Shown one piece after another: positions 20,080 through 30,000 of a stretch of DNA of 64,000 bases. Numbering within the stretch: position 1 is the stretch's first letter; every line of letters begins with the position of its first letter. A program made the position numbers and the translations under genes. The notes under the pieces are model-generated. The model was not told the DNA's origin. It worked only from the letters and a program-made list of their open reading frames with translations, and searched no databases. The DNA comes from Symbiodinium natans (lineage: Eukaryota > Sar > Dinophyceae > Suessiales > Symbiodiniaceae), in the NCBI GenBank assembly GCA_905221605.1, contig CAJNDS010000639.1, positions 22,501-86,500 on the forward strand, written 5' to 3'.

Positions 20080-20275
20080 GGGGGGGCTTAGGAAATTGGG
20101 GGGGACCCTACCCTAAGGATCCATGTACCTATATAGTATATACTTGGGCCCTAAAGCTACTATATAGGAACCCCTTTACGGCCCAAGTATGTGCTATATA
20201 GGTACATGGATCCGGCTAAAAACAGACCCCAAATAGTTGGATTCCCTACAATACGGATCCCAATAAGGTACCCAG
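20080..20275 (+). mobile_element. MITE family G split by a family E element
   Basis: Left part GGGGGGGCTTAGGAAATTGG, right part AAACAGACCCCAAATAGTTG; the E element lies between. A nested insertion. Confidence 0.88.
20117..20213 (+). mobile_element. MITE family E with a perfect 20-bp inverted repeat
   Basis: GGATCCATGTACCTATATAG at the left, its exact reverse complement at the right. Inserted inside a family G element (20080-20275). Confidence 0.92.
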
Positions 20276-20344
20276 AATTCGTCGCATCGATGTCATCCGC
20301 GCTCGCGCATGTTGTGCACGTTGTGAACGTGGGATTGCCTTCAC
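20275..20344 (-). CDS. Exon candidate with CTTC
   Basis: Frame EGNPTFTTCTTCASADDIDA then TNSG, ending where the G-family element starts. Confidence 0.5.
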
Positions 20345-20419
20345 CTAAACCGCATAAAGTATAAGGGCCTTAATAAATAGAATAGGGTTTCGGTGGTTAT
20401 TCTGGTATACGTACCACCA

Positions 20420-20530
20420 AGTAGCCCAGTAACCATATCATAATAAGGGCACAGTTTTTTGGGTTGCTTACTTTAAAACGGAACCCCGAACCCCAAAAAA
20501 AAGGGTAAAGGGTACCACTGGGCTACCAAG
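20420..20530 (+). mobile_element. MITE family B, complete
   Basis: AGTAGCCCAGTAACC ... CACTGGGCTACCAAG; about 110 bp, next to exon candidate 20550-20610. Confidence 0.9.
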
Positions 20531-20549
20531 ATAAACGGGCCATACAAGT

Positions 20550-20610
20550 CTCAGTCGGTGCTCAGGATGTGAGCTTCAACCCCGAAATCAGATTCCTTCA
20601 GTGCTTGAAC
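20550..20610 (-). CDS. Exon candidate
   Basis: Frame VQALKESDFGVEAHILSTD, next to a complete B-family element. Confidence 0.45.
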
Positions 20611-20931
20611 CCGAAGCCTAAACCCGAAACCCCAAACCCTGACGTGGAGACCCCAAAAAGGGGGAGAGTTTAGGGTTCGGGTTTAGGATTTGAAAGGCTT
20701 GGGCTTTGGGATTCAAGGGGAACTTTCCAAAACCAAATCCTTGGGCGGAGTTTTCGATGGACCTCGGAAAACCTGCCCCCCCCCCCCCCCCCCCCCCGGG
20801 AGGTTTAGGAGGGTATGGAAGAGAAACACATACTGAAAGTCCTAAACTCTAAACCCGAAACCCTAAACCCTACCCCCCCCCTAACCCTTAAACAAAACAC
20901 TGGAAATTTGACACAACAAGTTTCTCACCGA

Positions 20932-21003
20932 CTGCCGCACCTCTGCCGACATGGAGCATTCAAACGTCACTCCTCGTGCGTCCACGTTCCATCTTGGATC
21001 GAG
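20932..21003 (-). CDS. Exon candidate
   Basis: Frame DPRWNVDARGVTFECSMSAE then VRQS ending at donor TCG/GTGAGA. Confidence 0.5.
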
Positions 21004-21044
21004 AGGGTTTAGAATTTAGGGTTTCGGGTTTCGTGTTTAGGGTT

Positions 21045-21096
21045 AAGGCTTGCAACTTGAGTATGCGATGCAGCGCAACAACCACACTTGCATCCG
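21045..21096 (-). CDS. Exon candidate
   Basis: After CATTAG/G the frame reads NIADASVVVALHRILKLQA. Confidence 0.45.
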
Positions 21097-21249
21097 CAAT
21101 GTTTTCCTAATGCACATTTTGGTGCAGGAAGCAGCTTCAAGGGATTTGCTGCCCCCAAAATGCCATAAGCCCTGCCAAGATAGAGCCCGAAACCCGAAAC
21201 CCGAAACCCTAAACCCCAAACCCCAAACCCCAAACCCTAAACCCTAAAC

Positions 21250-21362
21250 GTTAAACCCTAACAAGGTGCTCGGAGGCATGGCCGTGCCAGCTGTCGAAGA
21301 GGACGCGCACGTAGCCGTCGCTCACGACACCAGAGGCGTCTCCAGTCTCTGCAGCGTCATGC
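21250..21362 (-). CDS. SH3/Tudor-like exon
   Basis: Frame DAAETGDASGVVSDGYVRVL then FDSWHGHASEHLV. GYVRVxFDSW is a beta-barrel motif seen in reader-type domains; it pairs with the exon at 21790. Confidence 0.6.
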
Positions 21363-21597
21363 CTGGTTTAGGGTTTAGGGTTTAGGGTTTAGAGTTTATA
21401 GGTCTTCGGGTTGGAGGGCTTTTGGGTGTAGGGCGGTCCCCAAAGAAGTTAAGTTTAAATTCTATTGGTGACGAGCATATAGGCTCCCACAGAACTTGAA
21501 ACGCCACTCCAAACGTTCTACCAGTTAATTATATGTATGGTTATTCGTAGAAAGTACGGCCCACAGAACACCCTAAACCCTAAACCCCAAAACCCTG

Positions 21598-21771
21598 AAG
21601 CCTAAACCCTAAACCCTAAACCCTAAACCCTAAACCCTAAACCCTAAACCCTAAACCCTAAACCCTAAACCCTAAACCCTAAACCCTAAACCCTAAACCC
21701 TAAACCCTAAACCCTAAACCCTAAACCCTAAACCCTAAACCCTAAACCCTAAACCCTAAACCCTAAACCCT
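21598..21771 (+). repeat. Long CCCTAAA array
   Basis: About twenty-four perfect units between two exon candidates (21362 and 21790). Confidence 0.97.
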
Positions 21772-21789
21772 GACCCTTAAGAGTTTTTT

Positions 21790-21895
21790 CTAATTGGCCC
21801 CGGTATGCATCCATCCCAGGAGAACTCCGGCTCCGAACCGGTGGTGCACGACTCGTGCGCCCGGGCTCAGATTCCTGAGGCGAAGCTTCTTGGGT
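21790..21895 (-). CDS. FGxG-type SH3-like exon
   Basis: Frame KKLRLRNLSPGARVVHHRFG then AGVLLGWMHTG. L..G.RV.H..FG.GV is a common SH3-like motif and would lead into GYVRVLFDSW of the next exon. Confidence 0.65.
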
Positions 21896-22299
21896 AAATA
21901 GGGTTTAGGCATTTGGGTTTAGGGGTTGTTTAGGGTTTTTAGGGTCTATAGGGTTTGTCGGGTCTATAGGGCTTGTAGGGTTTATAGGGTCTATAGGGTT
22001 TACAGGATCTGCTGGGCTGATAGGGTTTATGAGGTTGATAGGGTTTAAAGGGTTTGTAGGGCTTGTAGGGTTTGGGGTGCAGGGTTTAGGGTTCAGGGTT
22101 TAGGCATGGGTGCTTTTGTAGGGCTAAACGCGGCTAAACCCTAAACCCTAATTAAACCCGAAACCTTAGAGCACCTAGCATGCGCGCAAAGGAGACACAT
22201 GATGCAATGGGCTGGGAGGTTCAAGACCAACTTGTAAACCCCAAACCCTAAACCCTAAACCCTAAACTCTAAACCCTAAACCCTGCTAGCTGTTAGGAT

Positions 22300-22399
22300 T
22301 TCAGTCCAATTGCGAATGCGGTCTGCCATCTGGGAAGATTGGCCCTTCCAGATCCTCACCGGCAGCACTCTCGTCGGAAGTCCCTGCAGAAGAGCTCAT
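22300..22399 (-). CDS. Probable start exon, MSSSAGTSDESAAGEDLEGP
   Basis: ATG at 22399 opens an acidic N-terminus (MSSSAGTSDESAAGEDLEGP then IFPDGRPHSQLD) with a possible donor CCG/GTGAGG inside. Likely first coding exon of the Cys-rich/SH3-like gene reading to lower coordinates. Confidence 0.55.
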
Positions 22400-22654
22400 G
22401 GCTTCAAGACTTGGCAGGGGGGGGGAGGCCAAACCCTAAACCCTAAACAACCCTAAACCCTAAACCTTAGACCCTAAACCCACAGATGCTTCGCTGAGAG
22501 CCGATAAGTTGCTTCTTGGGGTCCTCTTGGGGGTTTAGGGTTTGGGGTCCCTAAACCCTAAACCCTAAACCCTAAAGCCTAAACCCCAAACCCTAAACCT
22601 AAACCCTAAACCCTAGTTAGTGTTTAGGGTTTGGGGTTCAGAGTTTAGGGGCAC

Positions 22655-22732
22655 CCGCATCATACGGACACCAAGCAGGACCCCCCGACTCAGAGAAATG
22701 CTCAAGTCATATACGTGCCCGCGATATTGCAG
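22655..22732 (-). CDS. Exon candidate
   Basis: Frame LQYRGHVYDLSISLSRGVLL then GVRMMRV. Unrecognised. Confidence 0.4.
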
Positions 22733-22974
22733 GCTTGGGGGGGGGGGGGGGGAGTTTGGGGTTTAGGGTATAGGGTTCATAGGGTGCTTAAGGTACTATA
22801 AAGGGTTTAAAGCAAAGTATCAAGGGTTTCTAGGGTTTATAGGGGTTTAGGGTATTAAGGGTTTATAGGGTTTACAGGGCTTTTAAGGTTCTGTAAGGGT
22901 TTGATTAGGGTTTACGGTTTGGGTTTTCAAGGGTGTAGGGACTGGCCCTGTAGGGCTTCACTAGCCGTTGCTGG

Positions 22975-23072
22975 TCTTTTGTTCCTTCCGCCCCAGCCCG
23001 TCGCACACTCATGCAGGATATTAGAGCCCTGACCATCCTCAGCGCGAAAAGGAGCCCACAGCAGGCTCTGCA
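22975..23072 (-). CDS. Exon candidate
   Basis: Frame VQSLLWAPFRAEDGQGSNIL then HECATGWGGRNKRP after a TTCAG acceptor. Confidence 0.45.
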
Positions 23073-23104
23073 CTAACCTGAATATTGAGGGCCCTAAACC
23101 CTAT

Positions 23105-23216
23105 ACACCCTAACCCTAAGCCCTAAGCCCTAAGCCCTAAGCCCTAAGCCCTAAGCCCTAAGCCCTAAGCCCTAAGCCCTAAGCCCCAAGCCCCAAGCCC
23201 TATAAGCCCTAAACCC
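23105..23216 (+). repeat. CCCTAAG variant array
   Basis: A run of CCCTAAG units (about twelve), changing to CCCCAAG at the end. Variant unit amplified as a block. Confidence 0.95.
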
Positions 23217-23375
23217 TAAACCCTATACACCTAAACCCCCCTAAACCCTAAACCCTAAACCCCAAACCTCGAGACCCTTAGGGGTTCAAAGGGCTGAGGG
23301 CTGAGGGCTCCGGCAAGACGATTGGTACCTACTGCACATGGTTCAGGCGCTCGTTGCAGCTTACATAGCACCAGG

Positions 23376-23549
23376 GGCTACTTGAAGGTTCATGGGTACT
23401 TATAACCCCAAGTATAAGGTTTAGGGTGTAGGGATTAGGGTTAGGGTTGTAACCCCAAGTATAAGTCTACTTATAGCCTACTTTGAGGACTTGGGGGGCT
23501 GGTAAGTCCATTGGGGTTAGAAGTACCCTGAACCTCCAAGTACCAGCTG
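23376..23549 (+). mobile_element. MITE family H with an inserted heptamer block
   Basis: CTACTTGAAGGTTCATGGGT ... TACCCTGAACCTCCAAGTA. Interrupted at 23419-23449 by telomere-like sequence flanked by a 16-bp duplication. Confidence 0.88.
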
Positions 23550-23704
23550 CCATCTCTACGTGGTCTCGAGCCCCCCAAAGTCTTGAACGCCGAAACGCCT
23601 CAAAATCTACAACTCCGAAGTGTGTGTTCCTAAGCTCTGAAACCTGAGCCCTGGCCCCGACTTTTCCATAACCCTAAACCCTAAATAACCCTGGACCCTA
23701 AACC

Positions 23705-23825
23705 CTAAAACCCTAGAACCCTAGAACCCTAGAACCCTAGAACCCTAGAACCCCAGAACCCTAGAACCCTAGAACCCTAGAACCCTAAACCCAGAACCCC
23801 AGAACCCTAGAACCCTAGAAACCCT
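23705..23825 (+). repeat. CCCTAGAA octamer array
   Basis: Twelve or so 8-bp units CCCTAGAA with a few CCCCAGAA. Length change from seven to eight bp. Confidence 0.95.
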
Positions 23826-23834
23826 GTCGCCGGT

Positions 23835-23915
23835 ACAGGAAGCCAGGGCTCGGCTGAGTGAGACGCCGCAGCACCGCGGGGGGATGCCGAAGGCAGAGGG
23901 CTGAGGATCTTCAGG
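23835..23915 (-). CDS. Exon candidate, Pro/Ala/Ser-rich
   Basis: Frame ILSPLPSASPRGAAASHSAE then PWLPVPATG, bounded by the CCCTAGAA array. Confidence 0.35.
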
Positions 23916-24745
23916 GCTTGGGGTTTACGGTTTAGAGTCTAGTGTGTTGGGGTTTACGGTTTAGAGTCTAGTGTGTTGGGGTTTAGGGTTTGGGGTTTAG
24001 GGTTTGGGGTTTAGGGTTTGGGGTTTAGGGTTTAGGGTTTGGGGTTCGGGGTTTGGGGTCCCGAAACCCTAATCCCCAGGTTCCCGTGAGCTATGAATCA
24101 AACCCCCCCCCCTTTTCTGATCTTGGCTGCACTCAGGAGGGTAGCTAAAAATTAAAATTTTAGCTGCCTCATTCAGAAACCCGATTAACCCCAAAAGGGT
24201 AAGGATCTAAAGTTACAGTAAAGTACCACAAAGTGATTTCATGGGAGTTATACGGGACCGAGCCCTTGAAAGGTCAAGGAGGAAGCCTAGGGGTTTAGTT
24301 AGCATTCACGCCCAGGTAGTGGCTCTGAGGGCTTAGGGCTTAGGGTTTAGGGCTCAGGGCTCAGGGTTTGGGGGTTGAGGCAGCGGCTGAGATTTCAGGT
24401 GCCAAACAAAGTCGGTTGTTGAGTTCTCGTGGGTTTAGATGTTTAGAACTCCCAGGAATGCCAGAGTTTACCTGCTCGGCACGCTGAACCGTATAAGCCC
24501 CTAAAAGGAGGCCTAAGCCCTAAACCCCAAACCCCAAGTCCAAAAACTCTAGAAACGGAGTCAGAAGGAATTGACAAGCAGGCCCTAGCGCCCGAAGTCT
24601 GAGGGAACAAGGCCGGCTTTAGTGTTTAGGGTTCAAGGGTTCAAGGGTCTATAGGGTGCTGAGGGTTTAGGGCTTAGACTCAAAGTGGGCTTGAGTTTAA
24701 GTTTTTGGGGTTCAGGATTTAAAGTTTCGGACGTAGATTGGGCTT

Positions 24746-24880
24746 ATGGGTCTAAGCTTCAGGGGAACGGGGAACATCATACTCACTGTTGCCATCAGTC
24801 TCGGCAGCCTTTGCATGCCTTTCGCTAGACGACTGATGCCAGCGTGCCACCCGGAGAGGCGAGCTCCACTCACCGAGATG
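24746..24880 (-). CDS. Probable C-terminal exon
   Basis: Frame DDHLGEWSSPLRVARWHQSS continuing SERHAKAAETDGNSEYDVPR then SPEA and a TAG stop. A hydrophilic tail. It would be the 3' end of a gene located above 24.9 kb; no upstream exon was found. Confidence 0.45.
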
Positions 24881-24924
24881 GTCGTCTCACAAAGGTTTAG
24901 GGGTTACAGGGTTTAGGGCTCAAG

Positions 24925-26614
24925 GGCTTGAGGAAATTCAAGAAGACAGCACTCAAATCCCAACCTAAGTACAAAACATCGTTCATGAAGCGTGGGGAGG
25001 AATGATTATCGCAAGCACATCAAAACAGCAGCTAGAACCAAATTTCGACTGTTTGTTTACCCACGTTTTGTACTTAAGCTAATACACATAAAGCTCCCTG
25101 CTCTTCTGGGCGCCTTCATTAAAAATACAAGGTTGCCAACACTCCCTTGGGTGTTCAACAAGCCAAAACAAATCATACTTCATAAGGAGACCATAGAACG
25201 GTTGCAACTCACAATCGTAACAATAACAACAACAATAATAACACCTACCTCAACTTCAACAAAATAGTTAACAAGCAACCACAATAGCCATGACAATCAC
25301 CACAATGATAACAAATAACTACAATCTTAATTAATACTTACCACCATAAGAAGAAGAATGGCAATAACCACAATGCGAACAATAAAGTTAGGATGTTCCT
25401 CCTGGCACTAACAGTCCTTCATCGGGAATATACCAGGGGGTACTATAATCCCTATTAAGCACTGTGAGTATAAGGGGGAACATCCCAAGAATGAAGGGAA
25501 CCCTAAACCCTAAACCCCAAACCCTAAACCCTAAACCCTAAACCCTAAACCCTAAACCCTAAACGGTGAGTCGCCTCTCTGGATGGGCGCAGGTGCGGGC
25601 TAGGCTATGCCTTCCTAGAGAAGATCACAGGGCTTCGCTTCGCTCAGACAGAGAGGAGGACACGCTGCCTCAAAGGTGCTCCCGGTTTAGGGTTCAGGGT
25701 TTTTGGGGTTTGGGGTTTAGGGTTTAGGGTTCAGGGTTTAGGGATTAGGGTCTAGGGTTTAGGGGCTCCGAGTTGAAGAGGTCATTTGAAAACTCTAAGC
25801 CCTCAAACCTAAACCCTGTAAACTCTGTAAGCCCTCAGCCCCATAGGTTCCGAGTTGAGGAGATACGAGTTTTGGATGTGGGGTTTAAGGCTGAGGGCTT
25901 GGGCATGTCAGGTTTAAGACCTCGACGTTTAGGACTTAGGGTTTGTGGTTTGCTGCTGCTTGGGGTTTCGGGTTTCGGGTTTAGGGGCTAGGGTTGAAGG
26001 CTTACTGCGGTTTTGGGTATAGGGCTTAGGGTTGAGGGCCCCGGGGATTCAAGCTCCTAGAGTCTTTGTATCCCAGGAGGGAAAAGGGCAGCCTCCTCCT
26101 TTTCCCTAGATTAAGGAGAGATCTCTACCCTCGAAAAGGCAATGAGGGTGCTACTGGGATTCCTCCTAAACCCTCAACCCTAAACCCTAAACTTTAAACC
26201 CCAGACCCTAAAGCCTGAAAAGCCTAAACCACAAACCCTGAACGCCGCCACGCTCTGTTAAAGCTCAAAGAACTCGCTTTGAAGGCATTCAACGCTGCGA
26301 CCCAATAGCCCCCCCATGAACATCCTGACTGCGGCTAAAGACGGCAATTCCCCAAGGTTCAGGGTTAGGGTCTAGGGTCTAAAGCCTTTAGGGTTTAAGG
26401 GTTTAGGGTTTAGGGTTTAGGGTTTAGGGTTTAGGGTTTAGGGTTAGGGTTTTGAGGGTCTGCAGGGTTTAGGGCTTAGGGGTTCAGGCCCTGAACCAGC
26501 CTTACCAAACTCAAAAGGATGGTCTGCCCCTCCCCCAAACCCTATAATCCCTTGACCCAGGGTTTAGGGTTTAGGGTTTAGGGTTTAGGGTTTAGGGTTT
26601 AGGGTTTAGGGTTA

Positions 26615-26648
<34 letters not shown>

Positions 26649-26968
26649 CCAAGCCTCAAGCAAGGCCCCTTACAAACCCCAAAGAACGCCAAACTGCCCA
26701 AAACCCTGAAACCAAAAAACCCTAAAACCCTTAGCCCTGAGCCCTGAGTCCCAAGCCCTAAACCCTAGACCCTAAGCCCTGAACCCTAAACCCTAGACCG
26801 TAAACGCTAAAGTGCCCAAACCCTAAGGACCCTAAGCCCTAATCGCCCCCCAACCCAAACCCTAAACCCTAAACCCTAGACCCTAAACCCTCAAAAGCCC
26901 AAACCCTAAGGACCCTAAGCCCTAAACCATAAACCCTAAACCCTAAACCCCCAACCACCCCAGAAAGC
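24925..26968. other. Stretch without a defensible gene
   Basis: Holds an AT-rich segment (24990-25390, with CAA/AAC runs), an A-family element (25391-25486), heptamer arrays (25500-25563, 26395-26450, 26561-26612) and an AT microsatellite (26613-26645). A plus-strand frame at 25568-25690 is open but not recognised. Part may be 3' sequence of the cyclophilin gene. Confidence 0.5.
25391..25486 (+). mobile_element. MITE family A
   Basis: GGATGTTCCTCCTGGCACTA ... GTATAAGGGGGAACATCC. Confidence 0.88.
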
Positions 26969-27000
26969 CCCTGGCTGACGTAGGACAGATCCGGGAACTC
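26969..27000 (-). CDS. Cyclophilin exon 10
   Basis: Encodes EFPDLSYVSQ, the C-terminal FP.L.YI strand. AAGGAG is repeated at both ends of the preceding intron. A GC donor follows (GG/GCTTTC); the last codons were not found. Confidence 0.8.
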
Positions 27001-30000
27001 CTTTCGCGTGTGGGGAGACTTGTCGGATCGGTGCTGGGGTTTAGGGTTTAGGGTTTAGGGTTTAAGATTTAGGGTTTAGGGTTTAGGGTTTTGGGCTTGG
27101 GGTTTAGGGTTGACCTGGGAAGAAACGAAGGTTACTCTTGCTAATAGCAGACCCACCGGGCGTCCTAGCAGCTGTCGGAAATTTAGTTTCCCGGGCTTTC
27201 AGGGGCTTCTAGGGTTCATGGATCTGATAGGGTTTGCAGGGTCTTTCCGGGTTTAGGGGCGGGTTCAGAGAGCTCGCGCGGTTCAGGAAGCTCAGGAGTT
27301 GTGGCATGGAACGGCTCTGTAAACTAAACCCTAAACCCTTAACCCTGAACCTTTCTAAACCCTAAACCCTAAACCCTAAACCCTAAACCCTAAACCCTAA
27401 ACCCTAAACCCTAAACACCAAAATGCGCTACTTGCCCGAAGGCTCCTTCTGGAGGTAGGAGTTGCCCATGGACTGGATTGCGCCCTGGTTGGGCCTCTCA
27501 CGATACTTGCCTCGGCTTTTTTTGGGGTGTTTTTTGGGGTTTAGGGTTTAGGGTTTAGGGCGTGTTTGGGTTTTAGGTTTAGGGTTTAGGGTGTACTTTG
27601 TAATTAAAACCCCAAAACCCACACTTAAACCGCACTGATTGCTTGATCGGTAGGGGTGGGGGAGGGGTTTGGGCTTGGCGTTTTCTAGGGTAGGTGCCCA
27701 ACCCGGGAACGTAGGGCTACCCTTTTCGGTTGTAATGGGGATACAAGAGAACAAAGCCCCCTGAACCCTAAAACCTAAACCCTACACCCCCAAAAAGCGG
27801 AACAAGGGCACTGTGGCACCTAGCCGTAAAGCATCAGTGCCAGGCGGCTCTGAATTTGGTTCACCACATCCATGCCGTCGCCCAGGACCTGCGCAGGAAC
27901 TTCATAAAAGGCTCTGGGATGATCAGGTTTAGGGTTTAGGGTTTAGGGTTTAGGGTTTAGGGTGTTATTATTTCATGGTTTAGGAGCCCTTCGCCTGGAT
28001 CCAGAGCATGCCGTGAAACACACGACTTTTGGGCGCCTTACGGTGGCTCTAGAGTGCTTAGGGTTCCGGGGATTTGGCTAGGGTTCAAAGGTTTCAGGGT
28101 TTAGGGGTGTAGGGGTTTAGGGTTTAAGGTCTAGGGGAGGGGTTTAGGGTCTTACGCTTTCAAGGGGGTTGGGGAACTGATGCTTCGGGCGTGTCGCGCA
28201 AAGAAGTATAAGCTTCGAGCTTGAAGCTACAAAGGGTTTTGAGGTAAACTCTAAACCCTAGATTCCGGCACAAGTTACTGCAAACAAAGCGCAAGCAATG
28301 CGTGATTCTTGCAGGGTTTAGTGCCTGTCGGGGTTTGGGTTTGTGTAGTAAACCCGAAAACCCTAAAACCCTAAAACCCTAAAACCCTAAAAACCCTAAA
28401 ACCCCTAAAACCCTAAAACCCGAAAACCCTAAAAGCCTAAAAGCCTAACACCCTAAAACCCTAAAACCCTAAAACCCTACAACCCTAAAACCCTAAAACC
28501 CTAAAACCCTAAGCCCTAACACGCAAAAGAGGATGTAGCCCTCCAATACTTCAAGACAGCCCGGGTGCTTCTGCAAAGGGAGCGAAGCCCTGGTTGTCCA
28601 GGAAGCTGTTGTCCTGGTTTTAGGGGTTTAGGGCTTAGGGTTGAGGGATTTTTGTGGGTTTCGTCTTTTTTTTGTTGGGAAGGTTTAGGGTTTGTAGGGT
28701 TTAGGGTTGTCCTCGTATGCTCTTCGGGTCGTAGGGTTTTAGGTTTTTAGGGCTTCAGGGTTTTCGGGACTAGGTTGTCGGGTTTTTGAGATTCTTCGGG
28801 GGCTTCGTATGCTGAACCTCCAAGTTCGGGAGCATGTTTATAGGCGCTGGGGAAGGGGAGTGTTAGAACGGTGACAGAGGGGCTTGCAGAGCTGTCTACA
28901 AAGGTTTGTTTTGCGGGGAGGGGGTTTATAATAGGGGTCTTAAGTTGGGATGTTCCCCCTTATACTTAGAGTCCATTCTAGGGATTGCAAAAGATAAGCA
29001 TTTTAAAAAGGGACCTGCTTTATGGTTCTTGTGGGGCAGGTGTTTTGAACAACTACCATCTTGCCTATCTCGGGTCGAAGTATCCACTCTGGGCGTCAGT
29101 GATCCAAACATAATCCCTAAACCCCAAACCCAAAACCCAGTTTCCTTCTTGGGTGGGCCGTATCTGATCAGGGACCCCAACCGGTTTGGGGTCTGGCAGT
29201 ATGACAACATAGACCATCTGGGAAGCAGGGTCTACTGTTTGTTTGCAAGCGACCTCCGTTTCCTGGCGCTTTCTCTTGCCATGGTGGTATCGCTTCTCCT
29301 TCTGCTTCTCCTTAAGGCTCGCTCACGAGGGCTTGTTTCGTCCCAGTCGAAGTCAAAAGGCATCTCCTGCAAAATCGCTTGCAAGAGCTTGGCCTGGGCA
29401 GGGTCGTCGGCATTCAGGCACTCCATCTGAGCCACCTCGTAACCTTTGATCGAATGCAAATATTTCCGGCGATTGGGAATTTCAGGATACTTGTAGCTGG
29501 AAGGAGACACATCCATGCGGCCTACCTCCACCAGAAAATACTGTTAACCTTCTAAGAAAAGCCTAAACTTGGAAAAGTCCCCCCTTATGCTACGAGTCCT
29601 GAGTGGGGTACATTACTGCATACTAAGGACTGTTAGTATAAGGGTGAACATCCCTAAGCCCCAGACCCCAAACCCCCATACCCTAAACCCTAAACCCTTT
29701 GTCCGGTCCGCGGTGTTGATGAACAGCTGCGTCGTGCGTGTGTTGGGGCCGGCGGTGGCGAAGGTCATGCGGCCGATCCTGTTGCCCTTCAGGACCTGTC
29801 CATGGAGCGGTTAAGGTTTAGGGTTTAGGGTTCTTAGGGCATCCTTCTTTTTGTTGGGTGTGCTAGAAAAACCTGAGCCGCCCCCCCCCAAAAAAAAACA
29901 CAGATGAGGGCCCACTCTGGGTGCTCGTTACTTTGGGTTTGGGGTGAAAATCAATGTTCAGGTCTGCCCGCCAGGACCTAAACCCTAAACTCTAAACCCT

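Noticed and set aside
24992-25267. 91-codon plus-strand gene
   Set aside because: Lies in AT-rich DNA, ends in a CAA/ACA microsatellite, no recognisable motif, opposite strand to all supported genes.
26241-27324. Plus-strand gene ending RVQRARAVQEAQELWHGTAL*
   Set aside because: The 26969-27000 part is cyclophilin exon 10 on the minus strand, so the plus-strand set loses its core.
27428-27445. Cyclophilin stop codon directly after ...SYLQKEPSGK
   Set aside because: A GA donor before it and a downstream exon EFPDLSYVSQ restore the conserved C-terminus.
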